In this document: positions 17,789 through 26,570 of the stretch, one piece after another
How the letters are laid out: the number at the start of each line of letters is the position of its first letter
Position numbering within the stretch: the stretch's first letter is position 1
Assembly (NCBI RefSeq): GCF_019449275.2
Contig: NZ_JAHZQZ020000002.1
Location: 1-64,000 of the forward strand
Length of the DNA stretch: 64,000 bases
Source: Microbacterium sp. HD4P20
GTDB taxonomy: Bacteria > Actinomycetota > Actinomycetes > Actinomycetales > Microbacteriaceae
Direction: 5' to 3'
Made by a program: the position numbers and the translations under genes
The notes under the pieces: model-generated
What the model was told of the DNA's origin: nothing
The model's database searches: none
The model's input: only the letters and a program-made list of their open reading frames with translations

Positions 17789-19510
17789 CTATCGGCTGGC
17801 GGCGGTCGCCCCGGCCCAGGACGGGTCTGCCGCGTGCACGGCTCGCAGCCCGCGAGCGACCTCGGACTCGACGCGCGCGTCATCCCACTCGAGAACCGGC
17901 GCCACCGTCGCGGCGATCTCGGCCGCGGCGGCCTCGGTCGCTCCCCCGACGAAGGCGATGCTCGTGCGCCGCATGAGCAGGTCATCGAGATGCACGACGT
18001 CCTCGGTCTCGGCGAGGAAGCGCAGCTCGGCCGTGGTGAAGCCGGGCACGTGGTCGAGCATCCGATCATCCGGGTCGTCCGCGATCGCTCGGATCACACT
18101 CGTCGCGACGGTTCCATAACGGTCCAGGAGCGTCCCGACGCGATCGGCGGGAAGTCCGTCGGCGTGCCCCGAGATCCACTGCTGCCGCGCCCGCTCGGTC
18201 GTCGGGAACCCCTTGCCTCCGCCGATCGCGACGCCCTTGGTGGTGCGGCGTCGCGGCTGTGCCAGCAGCTCGAGAGCACGGTCGGCCAGGTGCTCTGCCG
18301 ACGCGCGGAAGGTCGTCCACTTGCCGCCGACGAGGCTCAGCACCGTGGCATCCGCGCCCGCGAGTGGTGTCGCCTCGATGCGGTAGTCCCGAGAGACGAA
18401 GCCGGGTGCGAGGTCGCCGTGCCCCGGCAGCGGCCTTACGCCGGAGAAGCGGTAGACGATCTGCGAGCGGTCGACCGGGATCTTCGGCAGCACCTGCGCG
18501 ATGAGGTCGATGAAGTAGTCGACCTCGGCCTCGGTGCACACGATCGGGTCGGCCATGTCGTGTTCGAGGTCGGTCGTGCCGACCAGCACCCGCCCCTTGA
18601 TCGGGTAGATGAGCACGATCCGGCCGTCCTCGTTCTCGAAGAACAGCTCGCGTCCGCCCGTCGCGGCCAGCAGCGCCGGATTGTCCACGACGATGTGGGA
18701 CCCCTTCGTGCCGCCCATGTAGCGGGTGGCGTGGCCGAGGGCCTCGTTCGTAAGGTCGGTCCACGGCCCCGAGGCGTTGATGACGACGGATGCCGCGAAC
18801 GCCACGTCGCGCCCCGACACCATGTCGCGCAGCACGACGCGGCCCTGCTCGACGCCCACCGCCGCCGTGTAGTTCGCGGCGCGCGCCGTGTCGACGCCGG
18901 CGTCGCGTCCGTCGCGCAGTACGTCGATCGCCAGCCGCTCGGGGTCGTGCAGCGAGGCGTCCCAGTATGTGGCGGTGTACTTGATGTCGGGGTTCAATTC
19001 CGGCAGTTCTCGAAGCGAGCGCTTGCGGCCGCGGAAGGCGTGCCGCGGGACGCGTCCGCCCCCGCGAGAGAACGAGTCGTAGATCACCAGTCCGATCTTG
19101 ATGAGCGCCGCGCCGCGCTCGGTGTGCGCGCCGCCGCCGTGCCGGAGGAATCTCAGGGGCGCGCTCAGTACGCCCGAAAACGTCGAGAAGATCGGGATCG
19201 TCGTCTGCAGCGGACGGACGTAGTGCGGCGCGATGCGGAGGAGGTCGTTGCGCTCTGTCACGGCTTCGTGCACGAGCCGGAACTCCCCGTTCTCGAGGTA
19301 GCGGATGCCGCCGTGGATCATGTGGGAGGAGGCGGCGGATGCCCCGCTCACGAAGTCATCGCGTTCGACCAGGACGACGTCGACGCCCTGCATAGCGAGG
19401 TCCCGGAAGGTGGCGAGCCCATTGATCCCGCCGCCGATGATGAGGACATCGGCGTAGGGCCGTTCCGCCAGAGAGTCGAACGTGCGCCCTGTGCCCCGGG
19501 TCATTGCCAT
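17789..19510 (-). CDS. glpD: Aerobic glycerol-3-phosphate dehydrogenase
   Basis: Membrane-associated FAD enzyme that oxidises glycerol 3-phosphate to dihydroxyacetone phosphate and passes electrons to quinone. The dinucleotide-binding motif LIIGGGINGLATFRDLA is at about residues 22-38, then GASAASSHMIHGGIRYLE, the family's FAD signature. Later blocks RGGGRVPRHAFRGRKRS and TGSHIVVD-like (GGTKGSHIVVDNP) are typical. With ATG at 19510 the protein has 573 aa, the usual size; AAGGAA lies about 10 nt upstream. The same frame stays open far upstream, but that part overlaps the divergent regulator. Probable operon with glpK. Confidence 0.94.
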   Translation of the reverse strand: MAMTRGTGRTFDSLAERPYADVLIIGGGINGLATFRDLAMQGVDVVLVERDDFVSGASAASSHMIHGGIRYLENGEFRLVHEAVTERNDLLRIAPHYVRPLQTTIPIFSTFSGVLSAPLRFLRHGGGAHTERGAALIKIGLVIYDSFSRGGGRVPRHAFRGRKRSLRELPELNPDIKYTATYWDASLHDPERLAIDVLRDGRDAGVDTARAANYTAAVGVEQGRVVLRDMVSGRDVAFAASVVINASGPWTDLTNEALGHATRYMGGTKGSHIVVDNPALLAATGGRELFFENEDGRIVLIYPIKGRVLVGTTDLEHDMADPIVCTEAEVDYFIDLIAQVLPKIPVDRSQIVYRFSGVRPLPGHGDLAPGFVSRDYRIEATPLAGADATVLSLVGGKWTTFRASAEHLADRALELLAQPRRRTTKGVAIGGGKGFPTTERARQQWISGHADGLPADRVGTLLDRYGTVATSVIRAIADDPDDRMLDHVPGFTTAELRFLAETEDVVHLDDLLMRRTSIAFVGGATEAAAAEIAATVAPVLEWDDARVESEVARGLRAVHAADPSWAGATAASR

Positions 19511-19562
19511 CGCCTGCCGTTCCTTCTTCGTCGTGACTCCATCATGACATCGCTGGACGTTG

Positions 19563-19589
19563 TTGCAGGGCATCTGCACATACGTGCAA
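19563..19589. promoter_or_regulatory. Candidate SorC-type operator between glpD and its regulator
   Basis: The divergent region holds an outer inverted repeat TTGCA (19563-19567) / TGCAA (19585-19589) and inside it a 14-nt palindrome TGCACATACGTGCA (19575-19588). It is close to the regulator start and about 55 nt from glpD, so it could serve both promoters. The assignment rests on symmetry and position only. Confidence 0.5.
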
Positions 19590-19600
19590 TGATGTCGCTC

Positions 19601-20560
19601 ATGGACGAGCTGGACGACGAGCGGGATGTTCAGCGAGCGCTCACGGCCGCGCACCTCTACTACGTGCAGGACCGCACGATGGAGGCCATCGCGCGGGAAC
19701 TCGGCACCTCGCGGTCGACGGTGTCGCGGCTGCTCGCGCGCGCCCGCGCGACGGGCATCGTCGACATCCGCATCCGCTCCCCTTTCGCGGCACCTCAGCT
19801 CCTGGAGGAACGGCTCGCCGACCGCTTCGGCGTGACCGCCCACGTGGTGCCCGTCCCCGACGATGCGAGCGAGGTCGAGCGTCTCGAGCGGGTGGCCGTC
19901 GCCGCCGCCCACCTGTTCGGCGACCTCATCGTGGACGACATGACAGTGGGCGTCGCGTGGGGCTCGACGACCGCCGCCATGAGTCGGCGACTGCTGCCCA
20001 AGCCGGTGCACGGCACTCGCTTCGTCCAGCTCAACGGCTCGGGCAACACCCAGACAACGGGACTCCTCTACGCGAGCGAGATCCTGAGCCGCTTCGCCTC
20101 CGCGTACGGCGGCAGCGCACAGCAGTTCCCCGTGCCGGCGTTCTTCGACGACCCTCAGACCAAGCGCGCGATGTGGCGCGAGCGCAGTACCCAGCGCATC
20201 CTCGCGATGCAGTCGGCCATGGACCTCGTCGTCTTCAGCACCGGCTCGGCCGGATCGACGGTGCCCAGCCACGTGTACTCCGGCGGCTATCTCGAGGCTC
20301 CCGAGCTCTCCGTCCTCGCGTCGGAAGGTGTCGTCGGCGATGTGGCGACAGTGTTCTTCCGCGCGGACGGGTCGAGCGACGGCATCCCGTTGAACGACAG
20401 AGCGACCGGCCCGCAGCTGGACGTCCTGCGCGCGGTTGCCCGACGGCTCTGTGTCGTGTCGGGCGTCGCGAAGATCACGAGTCTGCGCGGCGCGTTGGCG
20501 GCGGGCCTCGCGACCGATCTCGTCGTCGACGAGGCCGTGGCGAGAGCTCTGGCCGAGTGA
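19601..20560 (+). CDS. SorC/DeoR-type sugar-binding transcriptional regulator
   Basis: A 319-aa regulator with an N-terminal winged HTH (residues about 10-55; MEAIARELGTSRSTVSRLLA is turn plus recognition helix) and a C-terminal SorC sugar-phosphate-binding domain, with motifs VGVAWGSTTAAMSRRL and GVVGDVATVFFRADG. Family members sense phosphorylated sugars or polyols. Divergent position to glpD-glpK suggests it controls glycerol use and may bind glycerol 3-phosphate or a related effector; that is inference. Three in-frame ATGs (19589, 19592, 19601) are possible starts; none has a good ribosome site and the first overlaps the operator, so I used 19601. Confidence 0.86.
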   Translation: MDELDDERDVQRALTAAHLYYVQDRTMEAIARELGTSRSTVSRLLARARATGIVDIRIRSPFAAPQLLEERLADRFGVTAHVVPVPDDASEVERLERVAVAAAHLFGDLIVDDMTVGVAWGSTTAAMSRRLLPKPVHGTRFVQLNGSGNTQTTGLLYASEILSRFASAYGGSAQQFPVPAFFDDPQTKRAMWRERSTQRILAMQSAMDLVVFSTGSAGSTVPSHVYSGGYLEAPELSVLASEGVVGDVATVFFRADGSSDGIPLNDRATGPQLDVLRAVARRLCVVSGVAKITSLRGALAAGLATDLVVDEAVARALAE

Positions 20561-20625
20561 CGCCATGTTGCATGCGTCGACATGGAATGAATCCACCGAT
20601 GCGGCGTTGACTACACTCGAGAGCA

Positions 20626-20800
20626 TCAACGTGCTCCGGGGTCGGTGAGAATCCGAACCGGCGGTGATAGTCCGCGAGCCGAGGCTCCGCATCCGATTCG
20701 GATGCCGCCACGGTCGACCCGGTGGAAATCCGGGACCGACGGTGATGCGACGAGGTCCGAAAGTGGGCCGTGTCGCTAGTCCGGATGGGAGGCAGCACGG
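20626..20800 (+). ncRNA. FMN riboswitch (RFN element)
   Basis: The conserved RFN blocks occur in order: ACGTGCTCCGGGGTCGGTGA at the start, GAACCGGCGGTGATAGTCCG, then GACCCGGTGGAAATCCGGGA with GACGGTGATGCGA, and AGTCCGGATGGGAGGCAGCA at the end. These form the multi-stem FMN-sensing aptamer. It lies 5' of ribD with about 70 nt between aptamer and start codon, room for an expression platform hiding the ribosome site or ending transcription. A TACACT box at 20612-20617 is the likely -10 element. The aptamer tells that the rib operon is switched off by FMN. Confidence 0.96.
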
Positions 20801-20870
20801 GTGGCGTCACGCGCGCCGCCGCTTCCCCTGCCCCGGAGCGCCTGGAACACGGTGGCGAAACGAGGCACGG

Positions 20871-21953
20871 ATGGCGAGCGCAGCAGAACGCGAGTCGATG
20901 CGTCGTGCGCTCACGATCGCCGGGCAAGGTCCTCGCGGCGTGAATCCGCAGGTGGGCGCGGTGATCCTCGCCACCGACGGCACCGTGCTGGCCGAAGGGT
21001 GGCATCGAGGGGCGGGCACACCGCACGCCGAGGTCGATGCGCTCTCCCGGCTCGCGCCGGGCGAGGCCCGAGGAGCCACGGCCGTCGTGACCCTCGAACC
21101 GTGCAACCACACCGGTCGCACCGGGCCCTGTGCCGAAGCACTGATCGCCGCAGGCGTCGCCCGCGTCGTGTACGCGGTCGCCGATCCGGGGGCGCGGTCG
21201 TCCGGTGGCGCGACGAGACTGCGCCGAGCAGGCGTGGATGTCGAGGCCGGGGTTCTGCTCGAAGAAGGGCACGCTCTGCTGGATTCCTGGCTCGCGGTGC
21301 AGAGCCTCGGACGCCCGCACGTGACGGTCAAGTGGGCGCAGAGCCTCGATGGCCGGGCCGCGGCATCCGATGGCACCAGCAAATGGATCACGGGCCCCGC
21401 TGCCCGCGCCGACGTGCACCGCCGGCGGGCCCAGTCGGACGTCATCGTCGTCGGGACCGGGACGGTGCTCACGGACGACCCCGCGCTCACCGCGCGTGCC
21501 GAGGACGGAACGCTGCTGCCGCAGCAGCCGCTGCCGGTGGTGCTCGGTGCGCGTCCGGTCCCGGACGACGCGCTGGTGCACCGGCATCCCCACCGCTTCC
21601 TGCAGTACTCCGGCGACCTCATGGCGGTGCTCGACGACCTGCGCATGCGCGGCGCCCACCGTGTCTTCGTCGAGGGCGGACCGACCGTCGCGGCGTCCTT
21701 CGTGCGCGAGGGGCTGGCCGACGAGCTGCTCGTCTACGTCGCGCCGGTGCTGCTCGGGGGCGACATGCTCGCACTGCGCGACATCGGCGTCGACACCATC
21801 TCACACGCCCGCCGACTGTCGGTGTCGAGCGTTCAGACTCTCGGCGACGACATGCTCGTCATCGCCATCCCCACGCCCACTCCACACGCCGCTGACGCGT
21901 CGTGCGGAGCCTCGGGGCGCGTGGGCCCACCCACGTCAGAAGGAGACGCCTGA
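20871..21953 (+). CDS. ribD: Bifunctional riboflavin-specific deaminase/reductase
   Basis: Catalyses the deamination of the diaminopyrimidine formed by GTP cyclohydrolase II and then reduces its ribose side chain. The N-terminal deaminase domain has the zinc motif TPHAEVDAL (His52, Glu54) and TLEPCNHTGRTGPC with both zinc Cys. The reductase domain has VKWAQSLDGRAAASDGTSKW and, late, VFVEGGPTVAASF. ATG at 20871 gives 360 aa. The last 28 or so residues after IAIPTP are low in conservation and are encoded by a 68-bp repeat also found at 37228, so the natural C-terminus may have been replaced. The stop overlaps the start of ribE (TGATG). Confidence 0.94.
   Translation: MASAAERESMRRALTIAGQGPRGVNPQVGAVILATDGTVLAEGWHRGAGTPHAEVDALSRLAPGEARGATAVVTLEPCNHTGRTGPCAEALIAAGVARVVYAVADPGARSSGGATRLRRAGVDVEAGVLLEEGHALLDSWLAVQSLGRPHVTVKWAQSLDGRAAASDGTSKWITGPAARADVHRRRAQSDVIVVGTGTVLTDDPALTARAEDGTLLPQQPLPVVLGARPVPDDALVHRHPHRFLQYSGDLMAVLDDLRMRGAHRVFVEGGPTVAASFVREGLADELLVYVAPVLLGGDMLALRDIGVDTISHARRLSVSSVQTLGDDMLVIAIPTPTPHAADASCGASGRVGPPTSEGDA
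21868..21935 (+). repeat. 68-bp dispersed repeat, copy 1 (inside ribD 3' end)
   Basis: Matches 37228-37295 at 60 of 68 positions by eye, including an identical 19-nt end that contains CGTGGGCCCACCCACG. The copy encodes the last codons of ribD. Short inverted CCCACG/CGTGGG elements at both ends suggest the transcript can fold. Confidence 0.8.
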
Positions 21954-22636
21954 TGTTCACCGGAATCGTCGAAGAGATCGGTCGTATCACCGCCGTCGAG
22001 CCGTCGGGCGACGGCGTGCGCCTGACCGTCGAGGGACCGAAGGCGGTATCGGATGCCGCGCACGGCGACTCGATCTCGGTCAGCGGCGTGTGTCTCACCG
22101 TCGTCGACCAGGGCGACGAATGGTTCACCGCGGATGTCATGAAGCAGACACTCGACATGTCGACACTCGCCGGCGTCGAGGCGGGCCGAGCCGTCAATCT
22201 CGAGCGGGCCACCGCCGCCCACGGACGCCTCGGCGGTCACATCGTGCAGGGACACATCGACGGCACCGGTGACGTGCTCGAAGTGCGCCCGGGCGCGCAG
22301 TGGCGAGTTCTGCGGATCGGCCTGCCGTCCGAGCTCGCTCCCCTCGTAGTCGACAAGGGCTCGATCGCCGTGGACGGGGTGTCGCTCACGGTCAGCGGTG
22401 CCAGCCCCGCACCGGCTGCGGCGACCACAGACGGTGCATGGTTCGAGGTTTCGCTCATCCCCGAGACTCTCTCCGCCACCACGCTCGGCGCGCTGGAGCC
22501 GGGCGACCGGGTCAACCTCGAGACCGACATCCTGGCGCGCCACGTGCAGCGCCTCCTGGCTTTCGCCCCCGCCGCTCCGGCAGCGCCGGCTTCGCCTGCG
22601 GCCACCGCCGCACCGACGGAAGGAGGCTCCGAATGA
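21953..22636 (+). CDS. ribE: Riboflavin synthase, alpha subunit
   Basis: Dismutates two molecules of 6,7-dimethyl-8-ribityllumazine to riboflavin. The N-terminus MFTGIVEEIGRI is diagnostic, and the two homologous lumazine-binding halves are visible: the first with ISVSGVCLTVVD, the second with IAVDGVSLTVSG. The protein is 227 aa, slightly long because of an Ala/Pro-rich tail of about 20 residues. ATG at 21953 overlaps the ribD stop and has AAGGAG at 21940-21945. The end overlaps ribBA by ATGA, so the operon is translationally coupled. Confidence 0.96.
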   Translation: MFTGIVEEIGRITAVEPSGDGVRLTVEGPKAVSDAAHGDSISVSGVCLTVVDQGDEWFTADVMKQTLDMSTLAGVEAGRAVNLERATAAHGRLGGHIVQGHIDGTGDVLEVRPGAQWRVLRIGLPSELAPLVVDKGSIAVDGVSLTVSGASPAPAAATTDGAWFEVSLIPETLSATTLGALEPGDRVNLETDILARHVQRLLAFAPAAPAAPASPAATAAPTEGGSE

Positions 22637-23961
22637 GCCTTTCCACGATCCCCGAAGCACTGGAGGCGCTGCGCTCGGGAAAGCCCGTCATCGTCGCCGA
22701 CGATGAGAACCGCGAGAACGAAGGCGACGTCGTGCTCTCGGCACAGCTGGCAACGCCCGAGTGGGTGGCCTGGACCGTCCGCTGGACCAGTGGGTTCCTG
22801 TGCGCGCCGATGCCCGGCGACTGGGCGGACCGGCTCGATCTTCCCCCCATGGTCGAAGTCAACGAGGATGCCCGCGGCACCGCCTACACCGTGAGCGTCG
22901 ACGCCGCCGATCGCCAGTCCACGGGCATCAGCGCCTCTGATCGCGCACACACGCTCAACGTGCTCGCCGATCCCGAGTCCACCCCGGCGAGCGTCATCCG
23001 CCCCGGCCACATCCTTCCGCTGCGAGCGGTGGACGGCGGCGTGCGCGAGCGCGCCGGCCACACCGAGGCCGCCGTCGAGCTGACACGCCTCGCCGGCCTT
23101 GCCCCGGTCGGCGTCATCGGCGAGGTCGTCGCGGACGACGGCAGCATGATGCGGCTGCCAGGACTGCAGGAACTGGGAGCCGAGTACGGCATCCCCGTCA
23201 TCACGATCGAGCAGCTGACGGCGTACCTCGACGAGCACCACCCGTGCGACCCGGCGGTCCGCAGCGGTCACAAGCGCCGCGTGAGCCTGCGGGCCGAGGC
23301 CCGCGTGCCCACCGGACACGGCGAATTCCGATTCCTCGCGTACAAGGACCGCACCACCGGCACCGACCACATCGCGGTCGTGTCGGGCGAGCTGGGCGAC
23401 GCCCCGCTCGTGCGCGTGCACTCCGAGTGCCTCACCGGCGAGGCGTTCGGCTCGCTCAAGTGCGAGTGCGGCCCGCAGCTCGAGGCCGCCCTCGACGCGA
23501 TCGAGCAGGACGGCGGCGTCGTGGTGTACATGCGTGGGCACGAAGGACGCGGCATCGGTCTGATCAACAAGCTGCGCGCATACTCGCTGCAGGAGCGCGG
23601 CCTCGACACCGTCGACGCCAACCTCGCACTTGGCCTTCCCGCCGACGCCCGCGACTACGCCGCGGCCGCCGGCATCCTGGCCGATCTTGGCGTCGAGCGG
23701 GTGCGCCTGCTGACCAACAACGCCGACAAGGTGGCGCAGCTGCGGGCGCTGGGACTCGACATCGTCGAGCAGGTGCCGCTGCTCGTGGGCGTGGGGCCGA
23801 ACAACCACCAGTACCTGGCGACCAAGCGCGATCGGATGGGCCACCTCATCGCCGAAGAGGATCTCGCCGACGCCCTCGCGCTCATGCACGAGACCGCCGA
23901 GCGGAACGGGGCCGCCGAACAGCTCGGGGCCGCCGAACAGCACGAAGGAGCAGCACAGTGA
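22633..23961 (+). CDS. ribBA: Bifunctional DHBP synthase/GTP cyclohydrolase II
   Basis: Supplies both starting blocks of riboflavin. The N-terminal half (about residues 1-205) is 3,4-dihydroxy-2-butanone 4-phosphate synthase, with DDENRENEGD, TGISASDRAHT and RPGHILPLRA plus RAGHTEAAVEL, which carry the acidic and His active residues. The C-terminal half is GTP cyclohydrolase II, with the zinc cysteines in HSECLTGEAFGSLKCEC and the motif RGHEGRGIGL. The 442-aa protein ends in a repeated GAAEQ tail. ATG at 22633 overlaps ribE; the end overlaps ribH by GTGA. The frame is open further upstream but lies inside ribE. Confidence 0.96.
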   Translation: MSLSTIPEALEALRSGKPVIVADDENRENEGDVVLSAQLATPEWVAWTVRWTSGFLCAPMPGDWADRLDLPPMVEVNEDARGTAYTVSVDAADRQSTGISASDRAHTLNVLADPESTPASVIRPGHILPLRAVDGGVRERAGHTEAAVELTRLAGLAPVGVIGEVVADDGSMMRLPGLQELGAEYGIPVITIEQLTAYLDEHHPCDPAVRSGHKRRVSLRAEARVPTGHGEFRFLAYKDRTTGTDHIAVVSGELGDAPLVRVHSECLTGEAFGSLKCECGPQLEAALDAIEQDGGVVVYMRGHEGRGIGLINKLRAYSLQERGLDTVDANLALGLPADARDYAAAAGILADLGVERVRLLTNNADKVAQLRALGLDIVEQVPLLVGVGPNNHQYLATKRDRMGHLIAEEDLADALALMHETAERNGAAEQLGAAEQHEGAAQ

Positions 23962-24434
23962 GCGGCAAGGGCGCACCCCAGGTCACCGGTCCCATCGACG
24001 CCACGGGAGTGGACGTCGTCGTGGTCGCGGGCACGTGGCACGAGGTCATCACCGACGGCCTCATCGCCGGCGCACAGCGTGCCCTCGAAGCCGCCGGGGC
24101 CTCGTGGCGCCTGGTGCGGGTGCCGGGCTCGTTCGAGCTGCCCGTCGTGGCGAAGGCGGCGCTCGAGCAGGGCGCCGATGCCGTGGTGGCGCTGGGCGTC
24201 ATCATCCGGGGCGGCACCCCCCATTTCGAGTTCGTCTCGAATGCCGCGACGGACGGCCTGACCCGCGTCGCGATCGACACCGGAAAGCCGGTCGGCTTCG
24301 GCGTGCTGACCCTCGACGACGAAGCGCAGGGCATCGCCCGCGCGGGACTCCCGGGGTCTGAGGAGGACAAGGGCTTCGAAGCGGCGGATGCTGCGATGCG
24401 CACGGCCCTCATCCTGCGGAGCCTGCACGCCTGA
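23958..24434 (+). CDS. ribH: 6,7-dimethyl-8-ribityllumazine synthase
   Basis: Penultimate enzyme of riboflavin synthesis, which condenses the pyrimidine and butanone precursors. The characteristic VPGSFELPVVAKAAL segment and the catalytic GVIIRGGTPHFEFVSNAA block, with the active His before FEF, are both present. The protein is 158 aa, normal for the icosahedron-forming type. The GTG at 23958 overlaps the ribBA stop codon and has GAAGGAG nearby. Last gene of the FMN-controlled operon. Confidence 0.96.
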   Translation: MSGKGAPQVTGPIDATGVDVVVVAGTWHEVITDGLIAGAQRALEAAGASWRLVRVPGSFELPVVAKAALEQGADAVVALGVIIRGGTPHFEFVSNAATDGLTRVAIDTGKPVGFGVLTLDDEAQGIARAGLPGSEEDKGFEAADAAMRTALILRSLHA

Positions 24435-24517
24435 GCCGAGCGGGGGAACCGGCGGCGTACACCCGGTGAGGACGACCTTCCTGGCGCACGGACGCCGGTA
24501 CCCCTAGCGTGACGACC

Positions 24518-24868
24518 ATGGAAGTCCTTCGTCACATCGTCGTACTGATTCACCTCGTCGGGTTCGCGGTGCTCTTCGGAGCCTGGGTGGTCGAGGCTGT
24601 CGGCAAGCGTCGGATCACCCGCCTGATGGACTGGGGCCTGGCGATCGCGGGTCTCGCGGGCCTCATCCTCGCCGCTCCCTGGGGCATCGAGGGCGAGCTG
24701 AACTACGTCAAGATCGGCGTGAAGCTCGTCGTCCTGCTCATCATCGGTGCGCTGCTCGGCATCGGCGCCGGTCGCCAGCGCAAGAACGGCTCGGTCGCGC
24801 CGGCGCTGTTCTGGTCGGTCGGCGTGCTCACGCTTACCAACGCCGCGCTCGGGGTGCTCTGGCGCTGA
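24518..24868 (+). CDS. Small four-helix membrane protein, unknown function
   Basis: A 116-aa protein consisting almost entirely of four hydrophobic helices, with short charged loops (EAVGKRRITRLMDW and GAGRQRKNGS). The first helix contains a His pair pattern, RHIVVLIHLVGFAVLFGAW, reminiscent of small haem- or copper-related membrane proteins, but no family can be named. I prefer ATG at 24518, 7 nt after a TAGCGT box and thus leaderless like several neighbours; a GTG at 24509 adds three residues and would overlap the box. It stands alone between the rib operon and an MFS gene. Confidence 0.75.
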   Translation: MEVLRHIVVLIHLVGFAVLFGAWVVEAVGKRRITRLMDWGLAIAGLAGLILAAPWGIEGELNYVKIGVKLVVLLIIGALLGIGAGRQRKNGSVAPALFWSVGVLTLTNAALGVLWR

Positions 24869-25094
24869 CGCACCGCCGGCCCCGGATGCCGTGCGCCGCG
24901 TGGGCGTACGGCGTCCGGTCATCCCGTCCTCGGGGTGCGCCTGCCCGCCCCTAAGATGGATCTTCGCGCCTGGACGATCCCGTCCTCGCGCACGGTGACC
25001 CAGTGCAGTGCCGCCTGACGCGTCACCTCGCGTCGAGCGGCCGCCACCGCCCCGTCCCACGAGGACGCCAGCTCCCGCGACATACAGGTTCTCC

Positions 25095-26570
25095 ATGGCT
25101 TCCCCCACCGCCGCCACCACCGCGGCCCCCGCTAATCCCCGCTCCCGCGTCATCACCGCGAGCCTCGTCGGCACGACGATCGAGTTCTACGACTTCTACG
25201 TCTATGCGACGGCCGCAGTCCTCGTCTTCCCCATCCTCTTCTTCCCCACCGGCAACGACACGACCGCCCTCCTGGCCTCGTTCGGCGTCTTCGGGGCGGC
25301 GATGATCGCCCGTCCGCTCGGGGCCGTCGTGTTCGGCCACTTCGGCGACCGCTTCGGCCGCAAGGCCACCCTCGTTGCATCGCTGCTCACGATGGGCATC
25401 GCGACGTTCCTCATCGGGTGCCTTCCCACCTACACCGACATCGGGTGGTGGGCGGCGCTGCTGCTGCTGGTGCTGCGACTGGCACAGGGCTTCGCGCTCG
25501 GCGGCGAGTGGTCGGGGGCCGCGCTCGTGGCCACCGAGAACGCCCCGAAGGGAAAGCGCGCGTGGTACGGCACCTTCCCGCAGCTCGGCGCGCCCCTGGG
25601 CTTCATCATCGCCAATTCGGTCTTCCTGGGGATCAACTTCCTCCTCCCCCACCCCGAAGGGGCCGGCCAGCGTTCGGCGGACTTCCTGGCGTGGGGATGG
25701 CGCGTGCCGTTCCTCTTCTCGGCCGTCATGGTCATCATCGGCCTGTGGGTGCGCCTGCGACTGGTCGAGTCCGAGACCTTCGTCAAGGCGGAGCAGAAGG
25801 GCGTCATCCGCAAGTTCCCGCTGGCCACCGTGCTGCGCCACCACTGGTGGCACCTGATCCTCGGCACGTTCATCATGCTGGCGACGTATGTGCTGTTCTA
25901 TCTGATGACGAACTTCACGCTGTCGTACGGCACCAAGGCGGCCGATCTCGACACCGCCTCGGCGGCAGCCCAGGCGGCGGCCGAGGCGGCCGGCGAGTCG
26001 TTCGACCCCGCAGCATTCGCCGCGCAGTTCTATCCCGGGCTCGGGTTCGGATACACCGACTTCGTGCTGATGCAGATCATCGGCGTGGTGTTCTTCGGCA
26101 TTTTCACGCTGCTCTCCGGCCCGATCGCCGACGCGATCGGCCGACGCCGCCTGCTCCTGTGGGTGACGGCGCTGATCATCGTCTTCGGCTTCACGTTCAA
26201 TCTGTTCCTGCTCCCGCACGCCGACCCCAAGTTCACCGGCGCCCTCGTGCAGGCTTTCCTCATCTTCGGATTCATGCTGATGGGAGCGACGTTCGGGCCG
26301 ATGGGCGCGGTCCTGCCGGAGCTCTTCCCGACGAACGTGCGGTACTCGGGGTCGGCGATCTCGTACAACGTCTCGTCGATCCTCGGCGCCGCGCTCGCCC
26401 CGATCGTTGCCGTCTGGCTGTGGGCCGCAGCAGGCGGCAGTCCGGCGCTGGTGGGCATCTACCTGTCGGCCATGGGCGTGCTGACCTTCATCGCGCTGCT
26501 CCTTGCTCCGGAGACGAAAGATGTCGACTACGACGCCGAGCTCGGCGTGGGCGCGAGCGGTTCGCTATGA
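25095..26570 (+). CDS. MHS-family MFS symporter
   Basis: Metabolite:proton symporter of the MHS branch (relatives carry shikimate, alpha-ketoglutarate, proline/betaine or other acids). Family hallmarks are the start VGTTIEFYDFYVYATAAVLVF, the loop FGHFGDRFGRKATL and GGEWSGAALVATENAPKGKR. There are twelve membrane spans, with an Ala-rich extracellular insertion of about 45 residues after helix 7 (TKAADLDTASAAAQAAAEAA), which is unusual. ATG at 25095 gives 491 aa; an upstream in-frame start would add a Pro-rich unsupported head. A TAAGAT box at 24953-24958 may be the promoter. Its stop overlaps the next gene by ATGA. Substrate not identifiable. Confidence 0.87.
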   Translation: MASPTAATTAAPANPRSRVITASLVGTTIEFYDFYVYATAAVLVFPILFFPTGNDTTALLASFGVFGAAMIARPLGAVVFGHFGDRFGRKATLVASLLTMGIATFLIGCLPTYTDIGWWAALLLLVLRLAQGFALGGEWSGAALVATENAPKGKRAWYGTFPQLGAPLGFIIANSVFLGINFLLPHPEGAGQRSADFLAWGWRVPFLFSAVMVIIGLWVRLRLVESETFVKAEQKGVIRKFPLATVLRHHWWHLILGTFIMLATYVLFYLMTNFTLSYGTKAADLDTASAAAQAAAEAAGESFDPAAFAAQFYPGLGFGYTDFVLMQIIGVVFFGIFTLLSGPIADAIGRRRLLLWVTALIIVFGFTFNLFLLPHADPKFTGALVQAFLIFGFMLMGATFGPMGAVLPELFPTNVRYSGSAISYNVSSILGAALAPIVAVWLWAAAGGSPALVGIYLSAMGVLTFIALLLAPETKDVDYDAELGVGASGSL

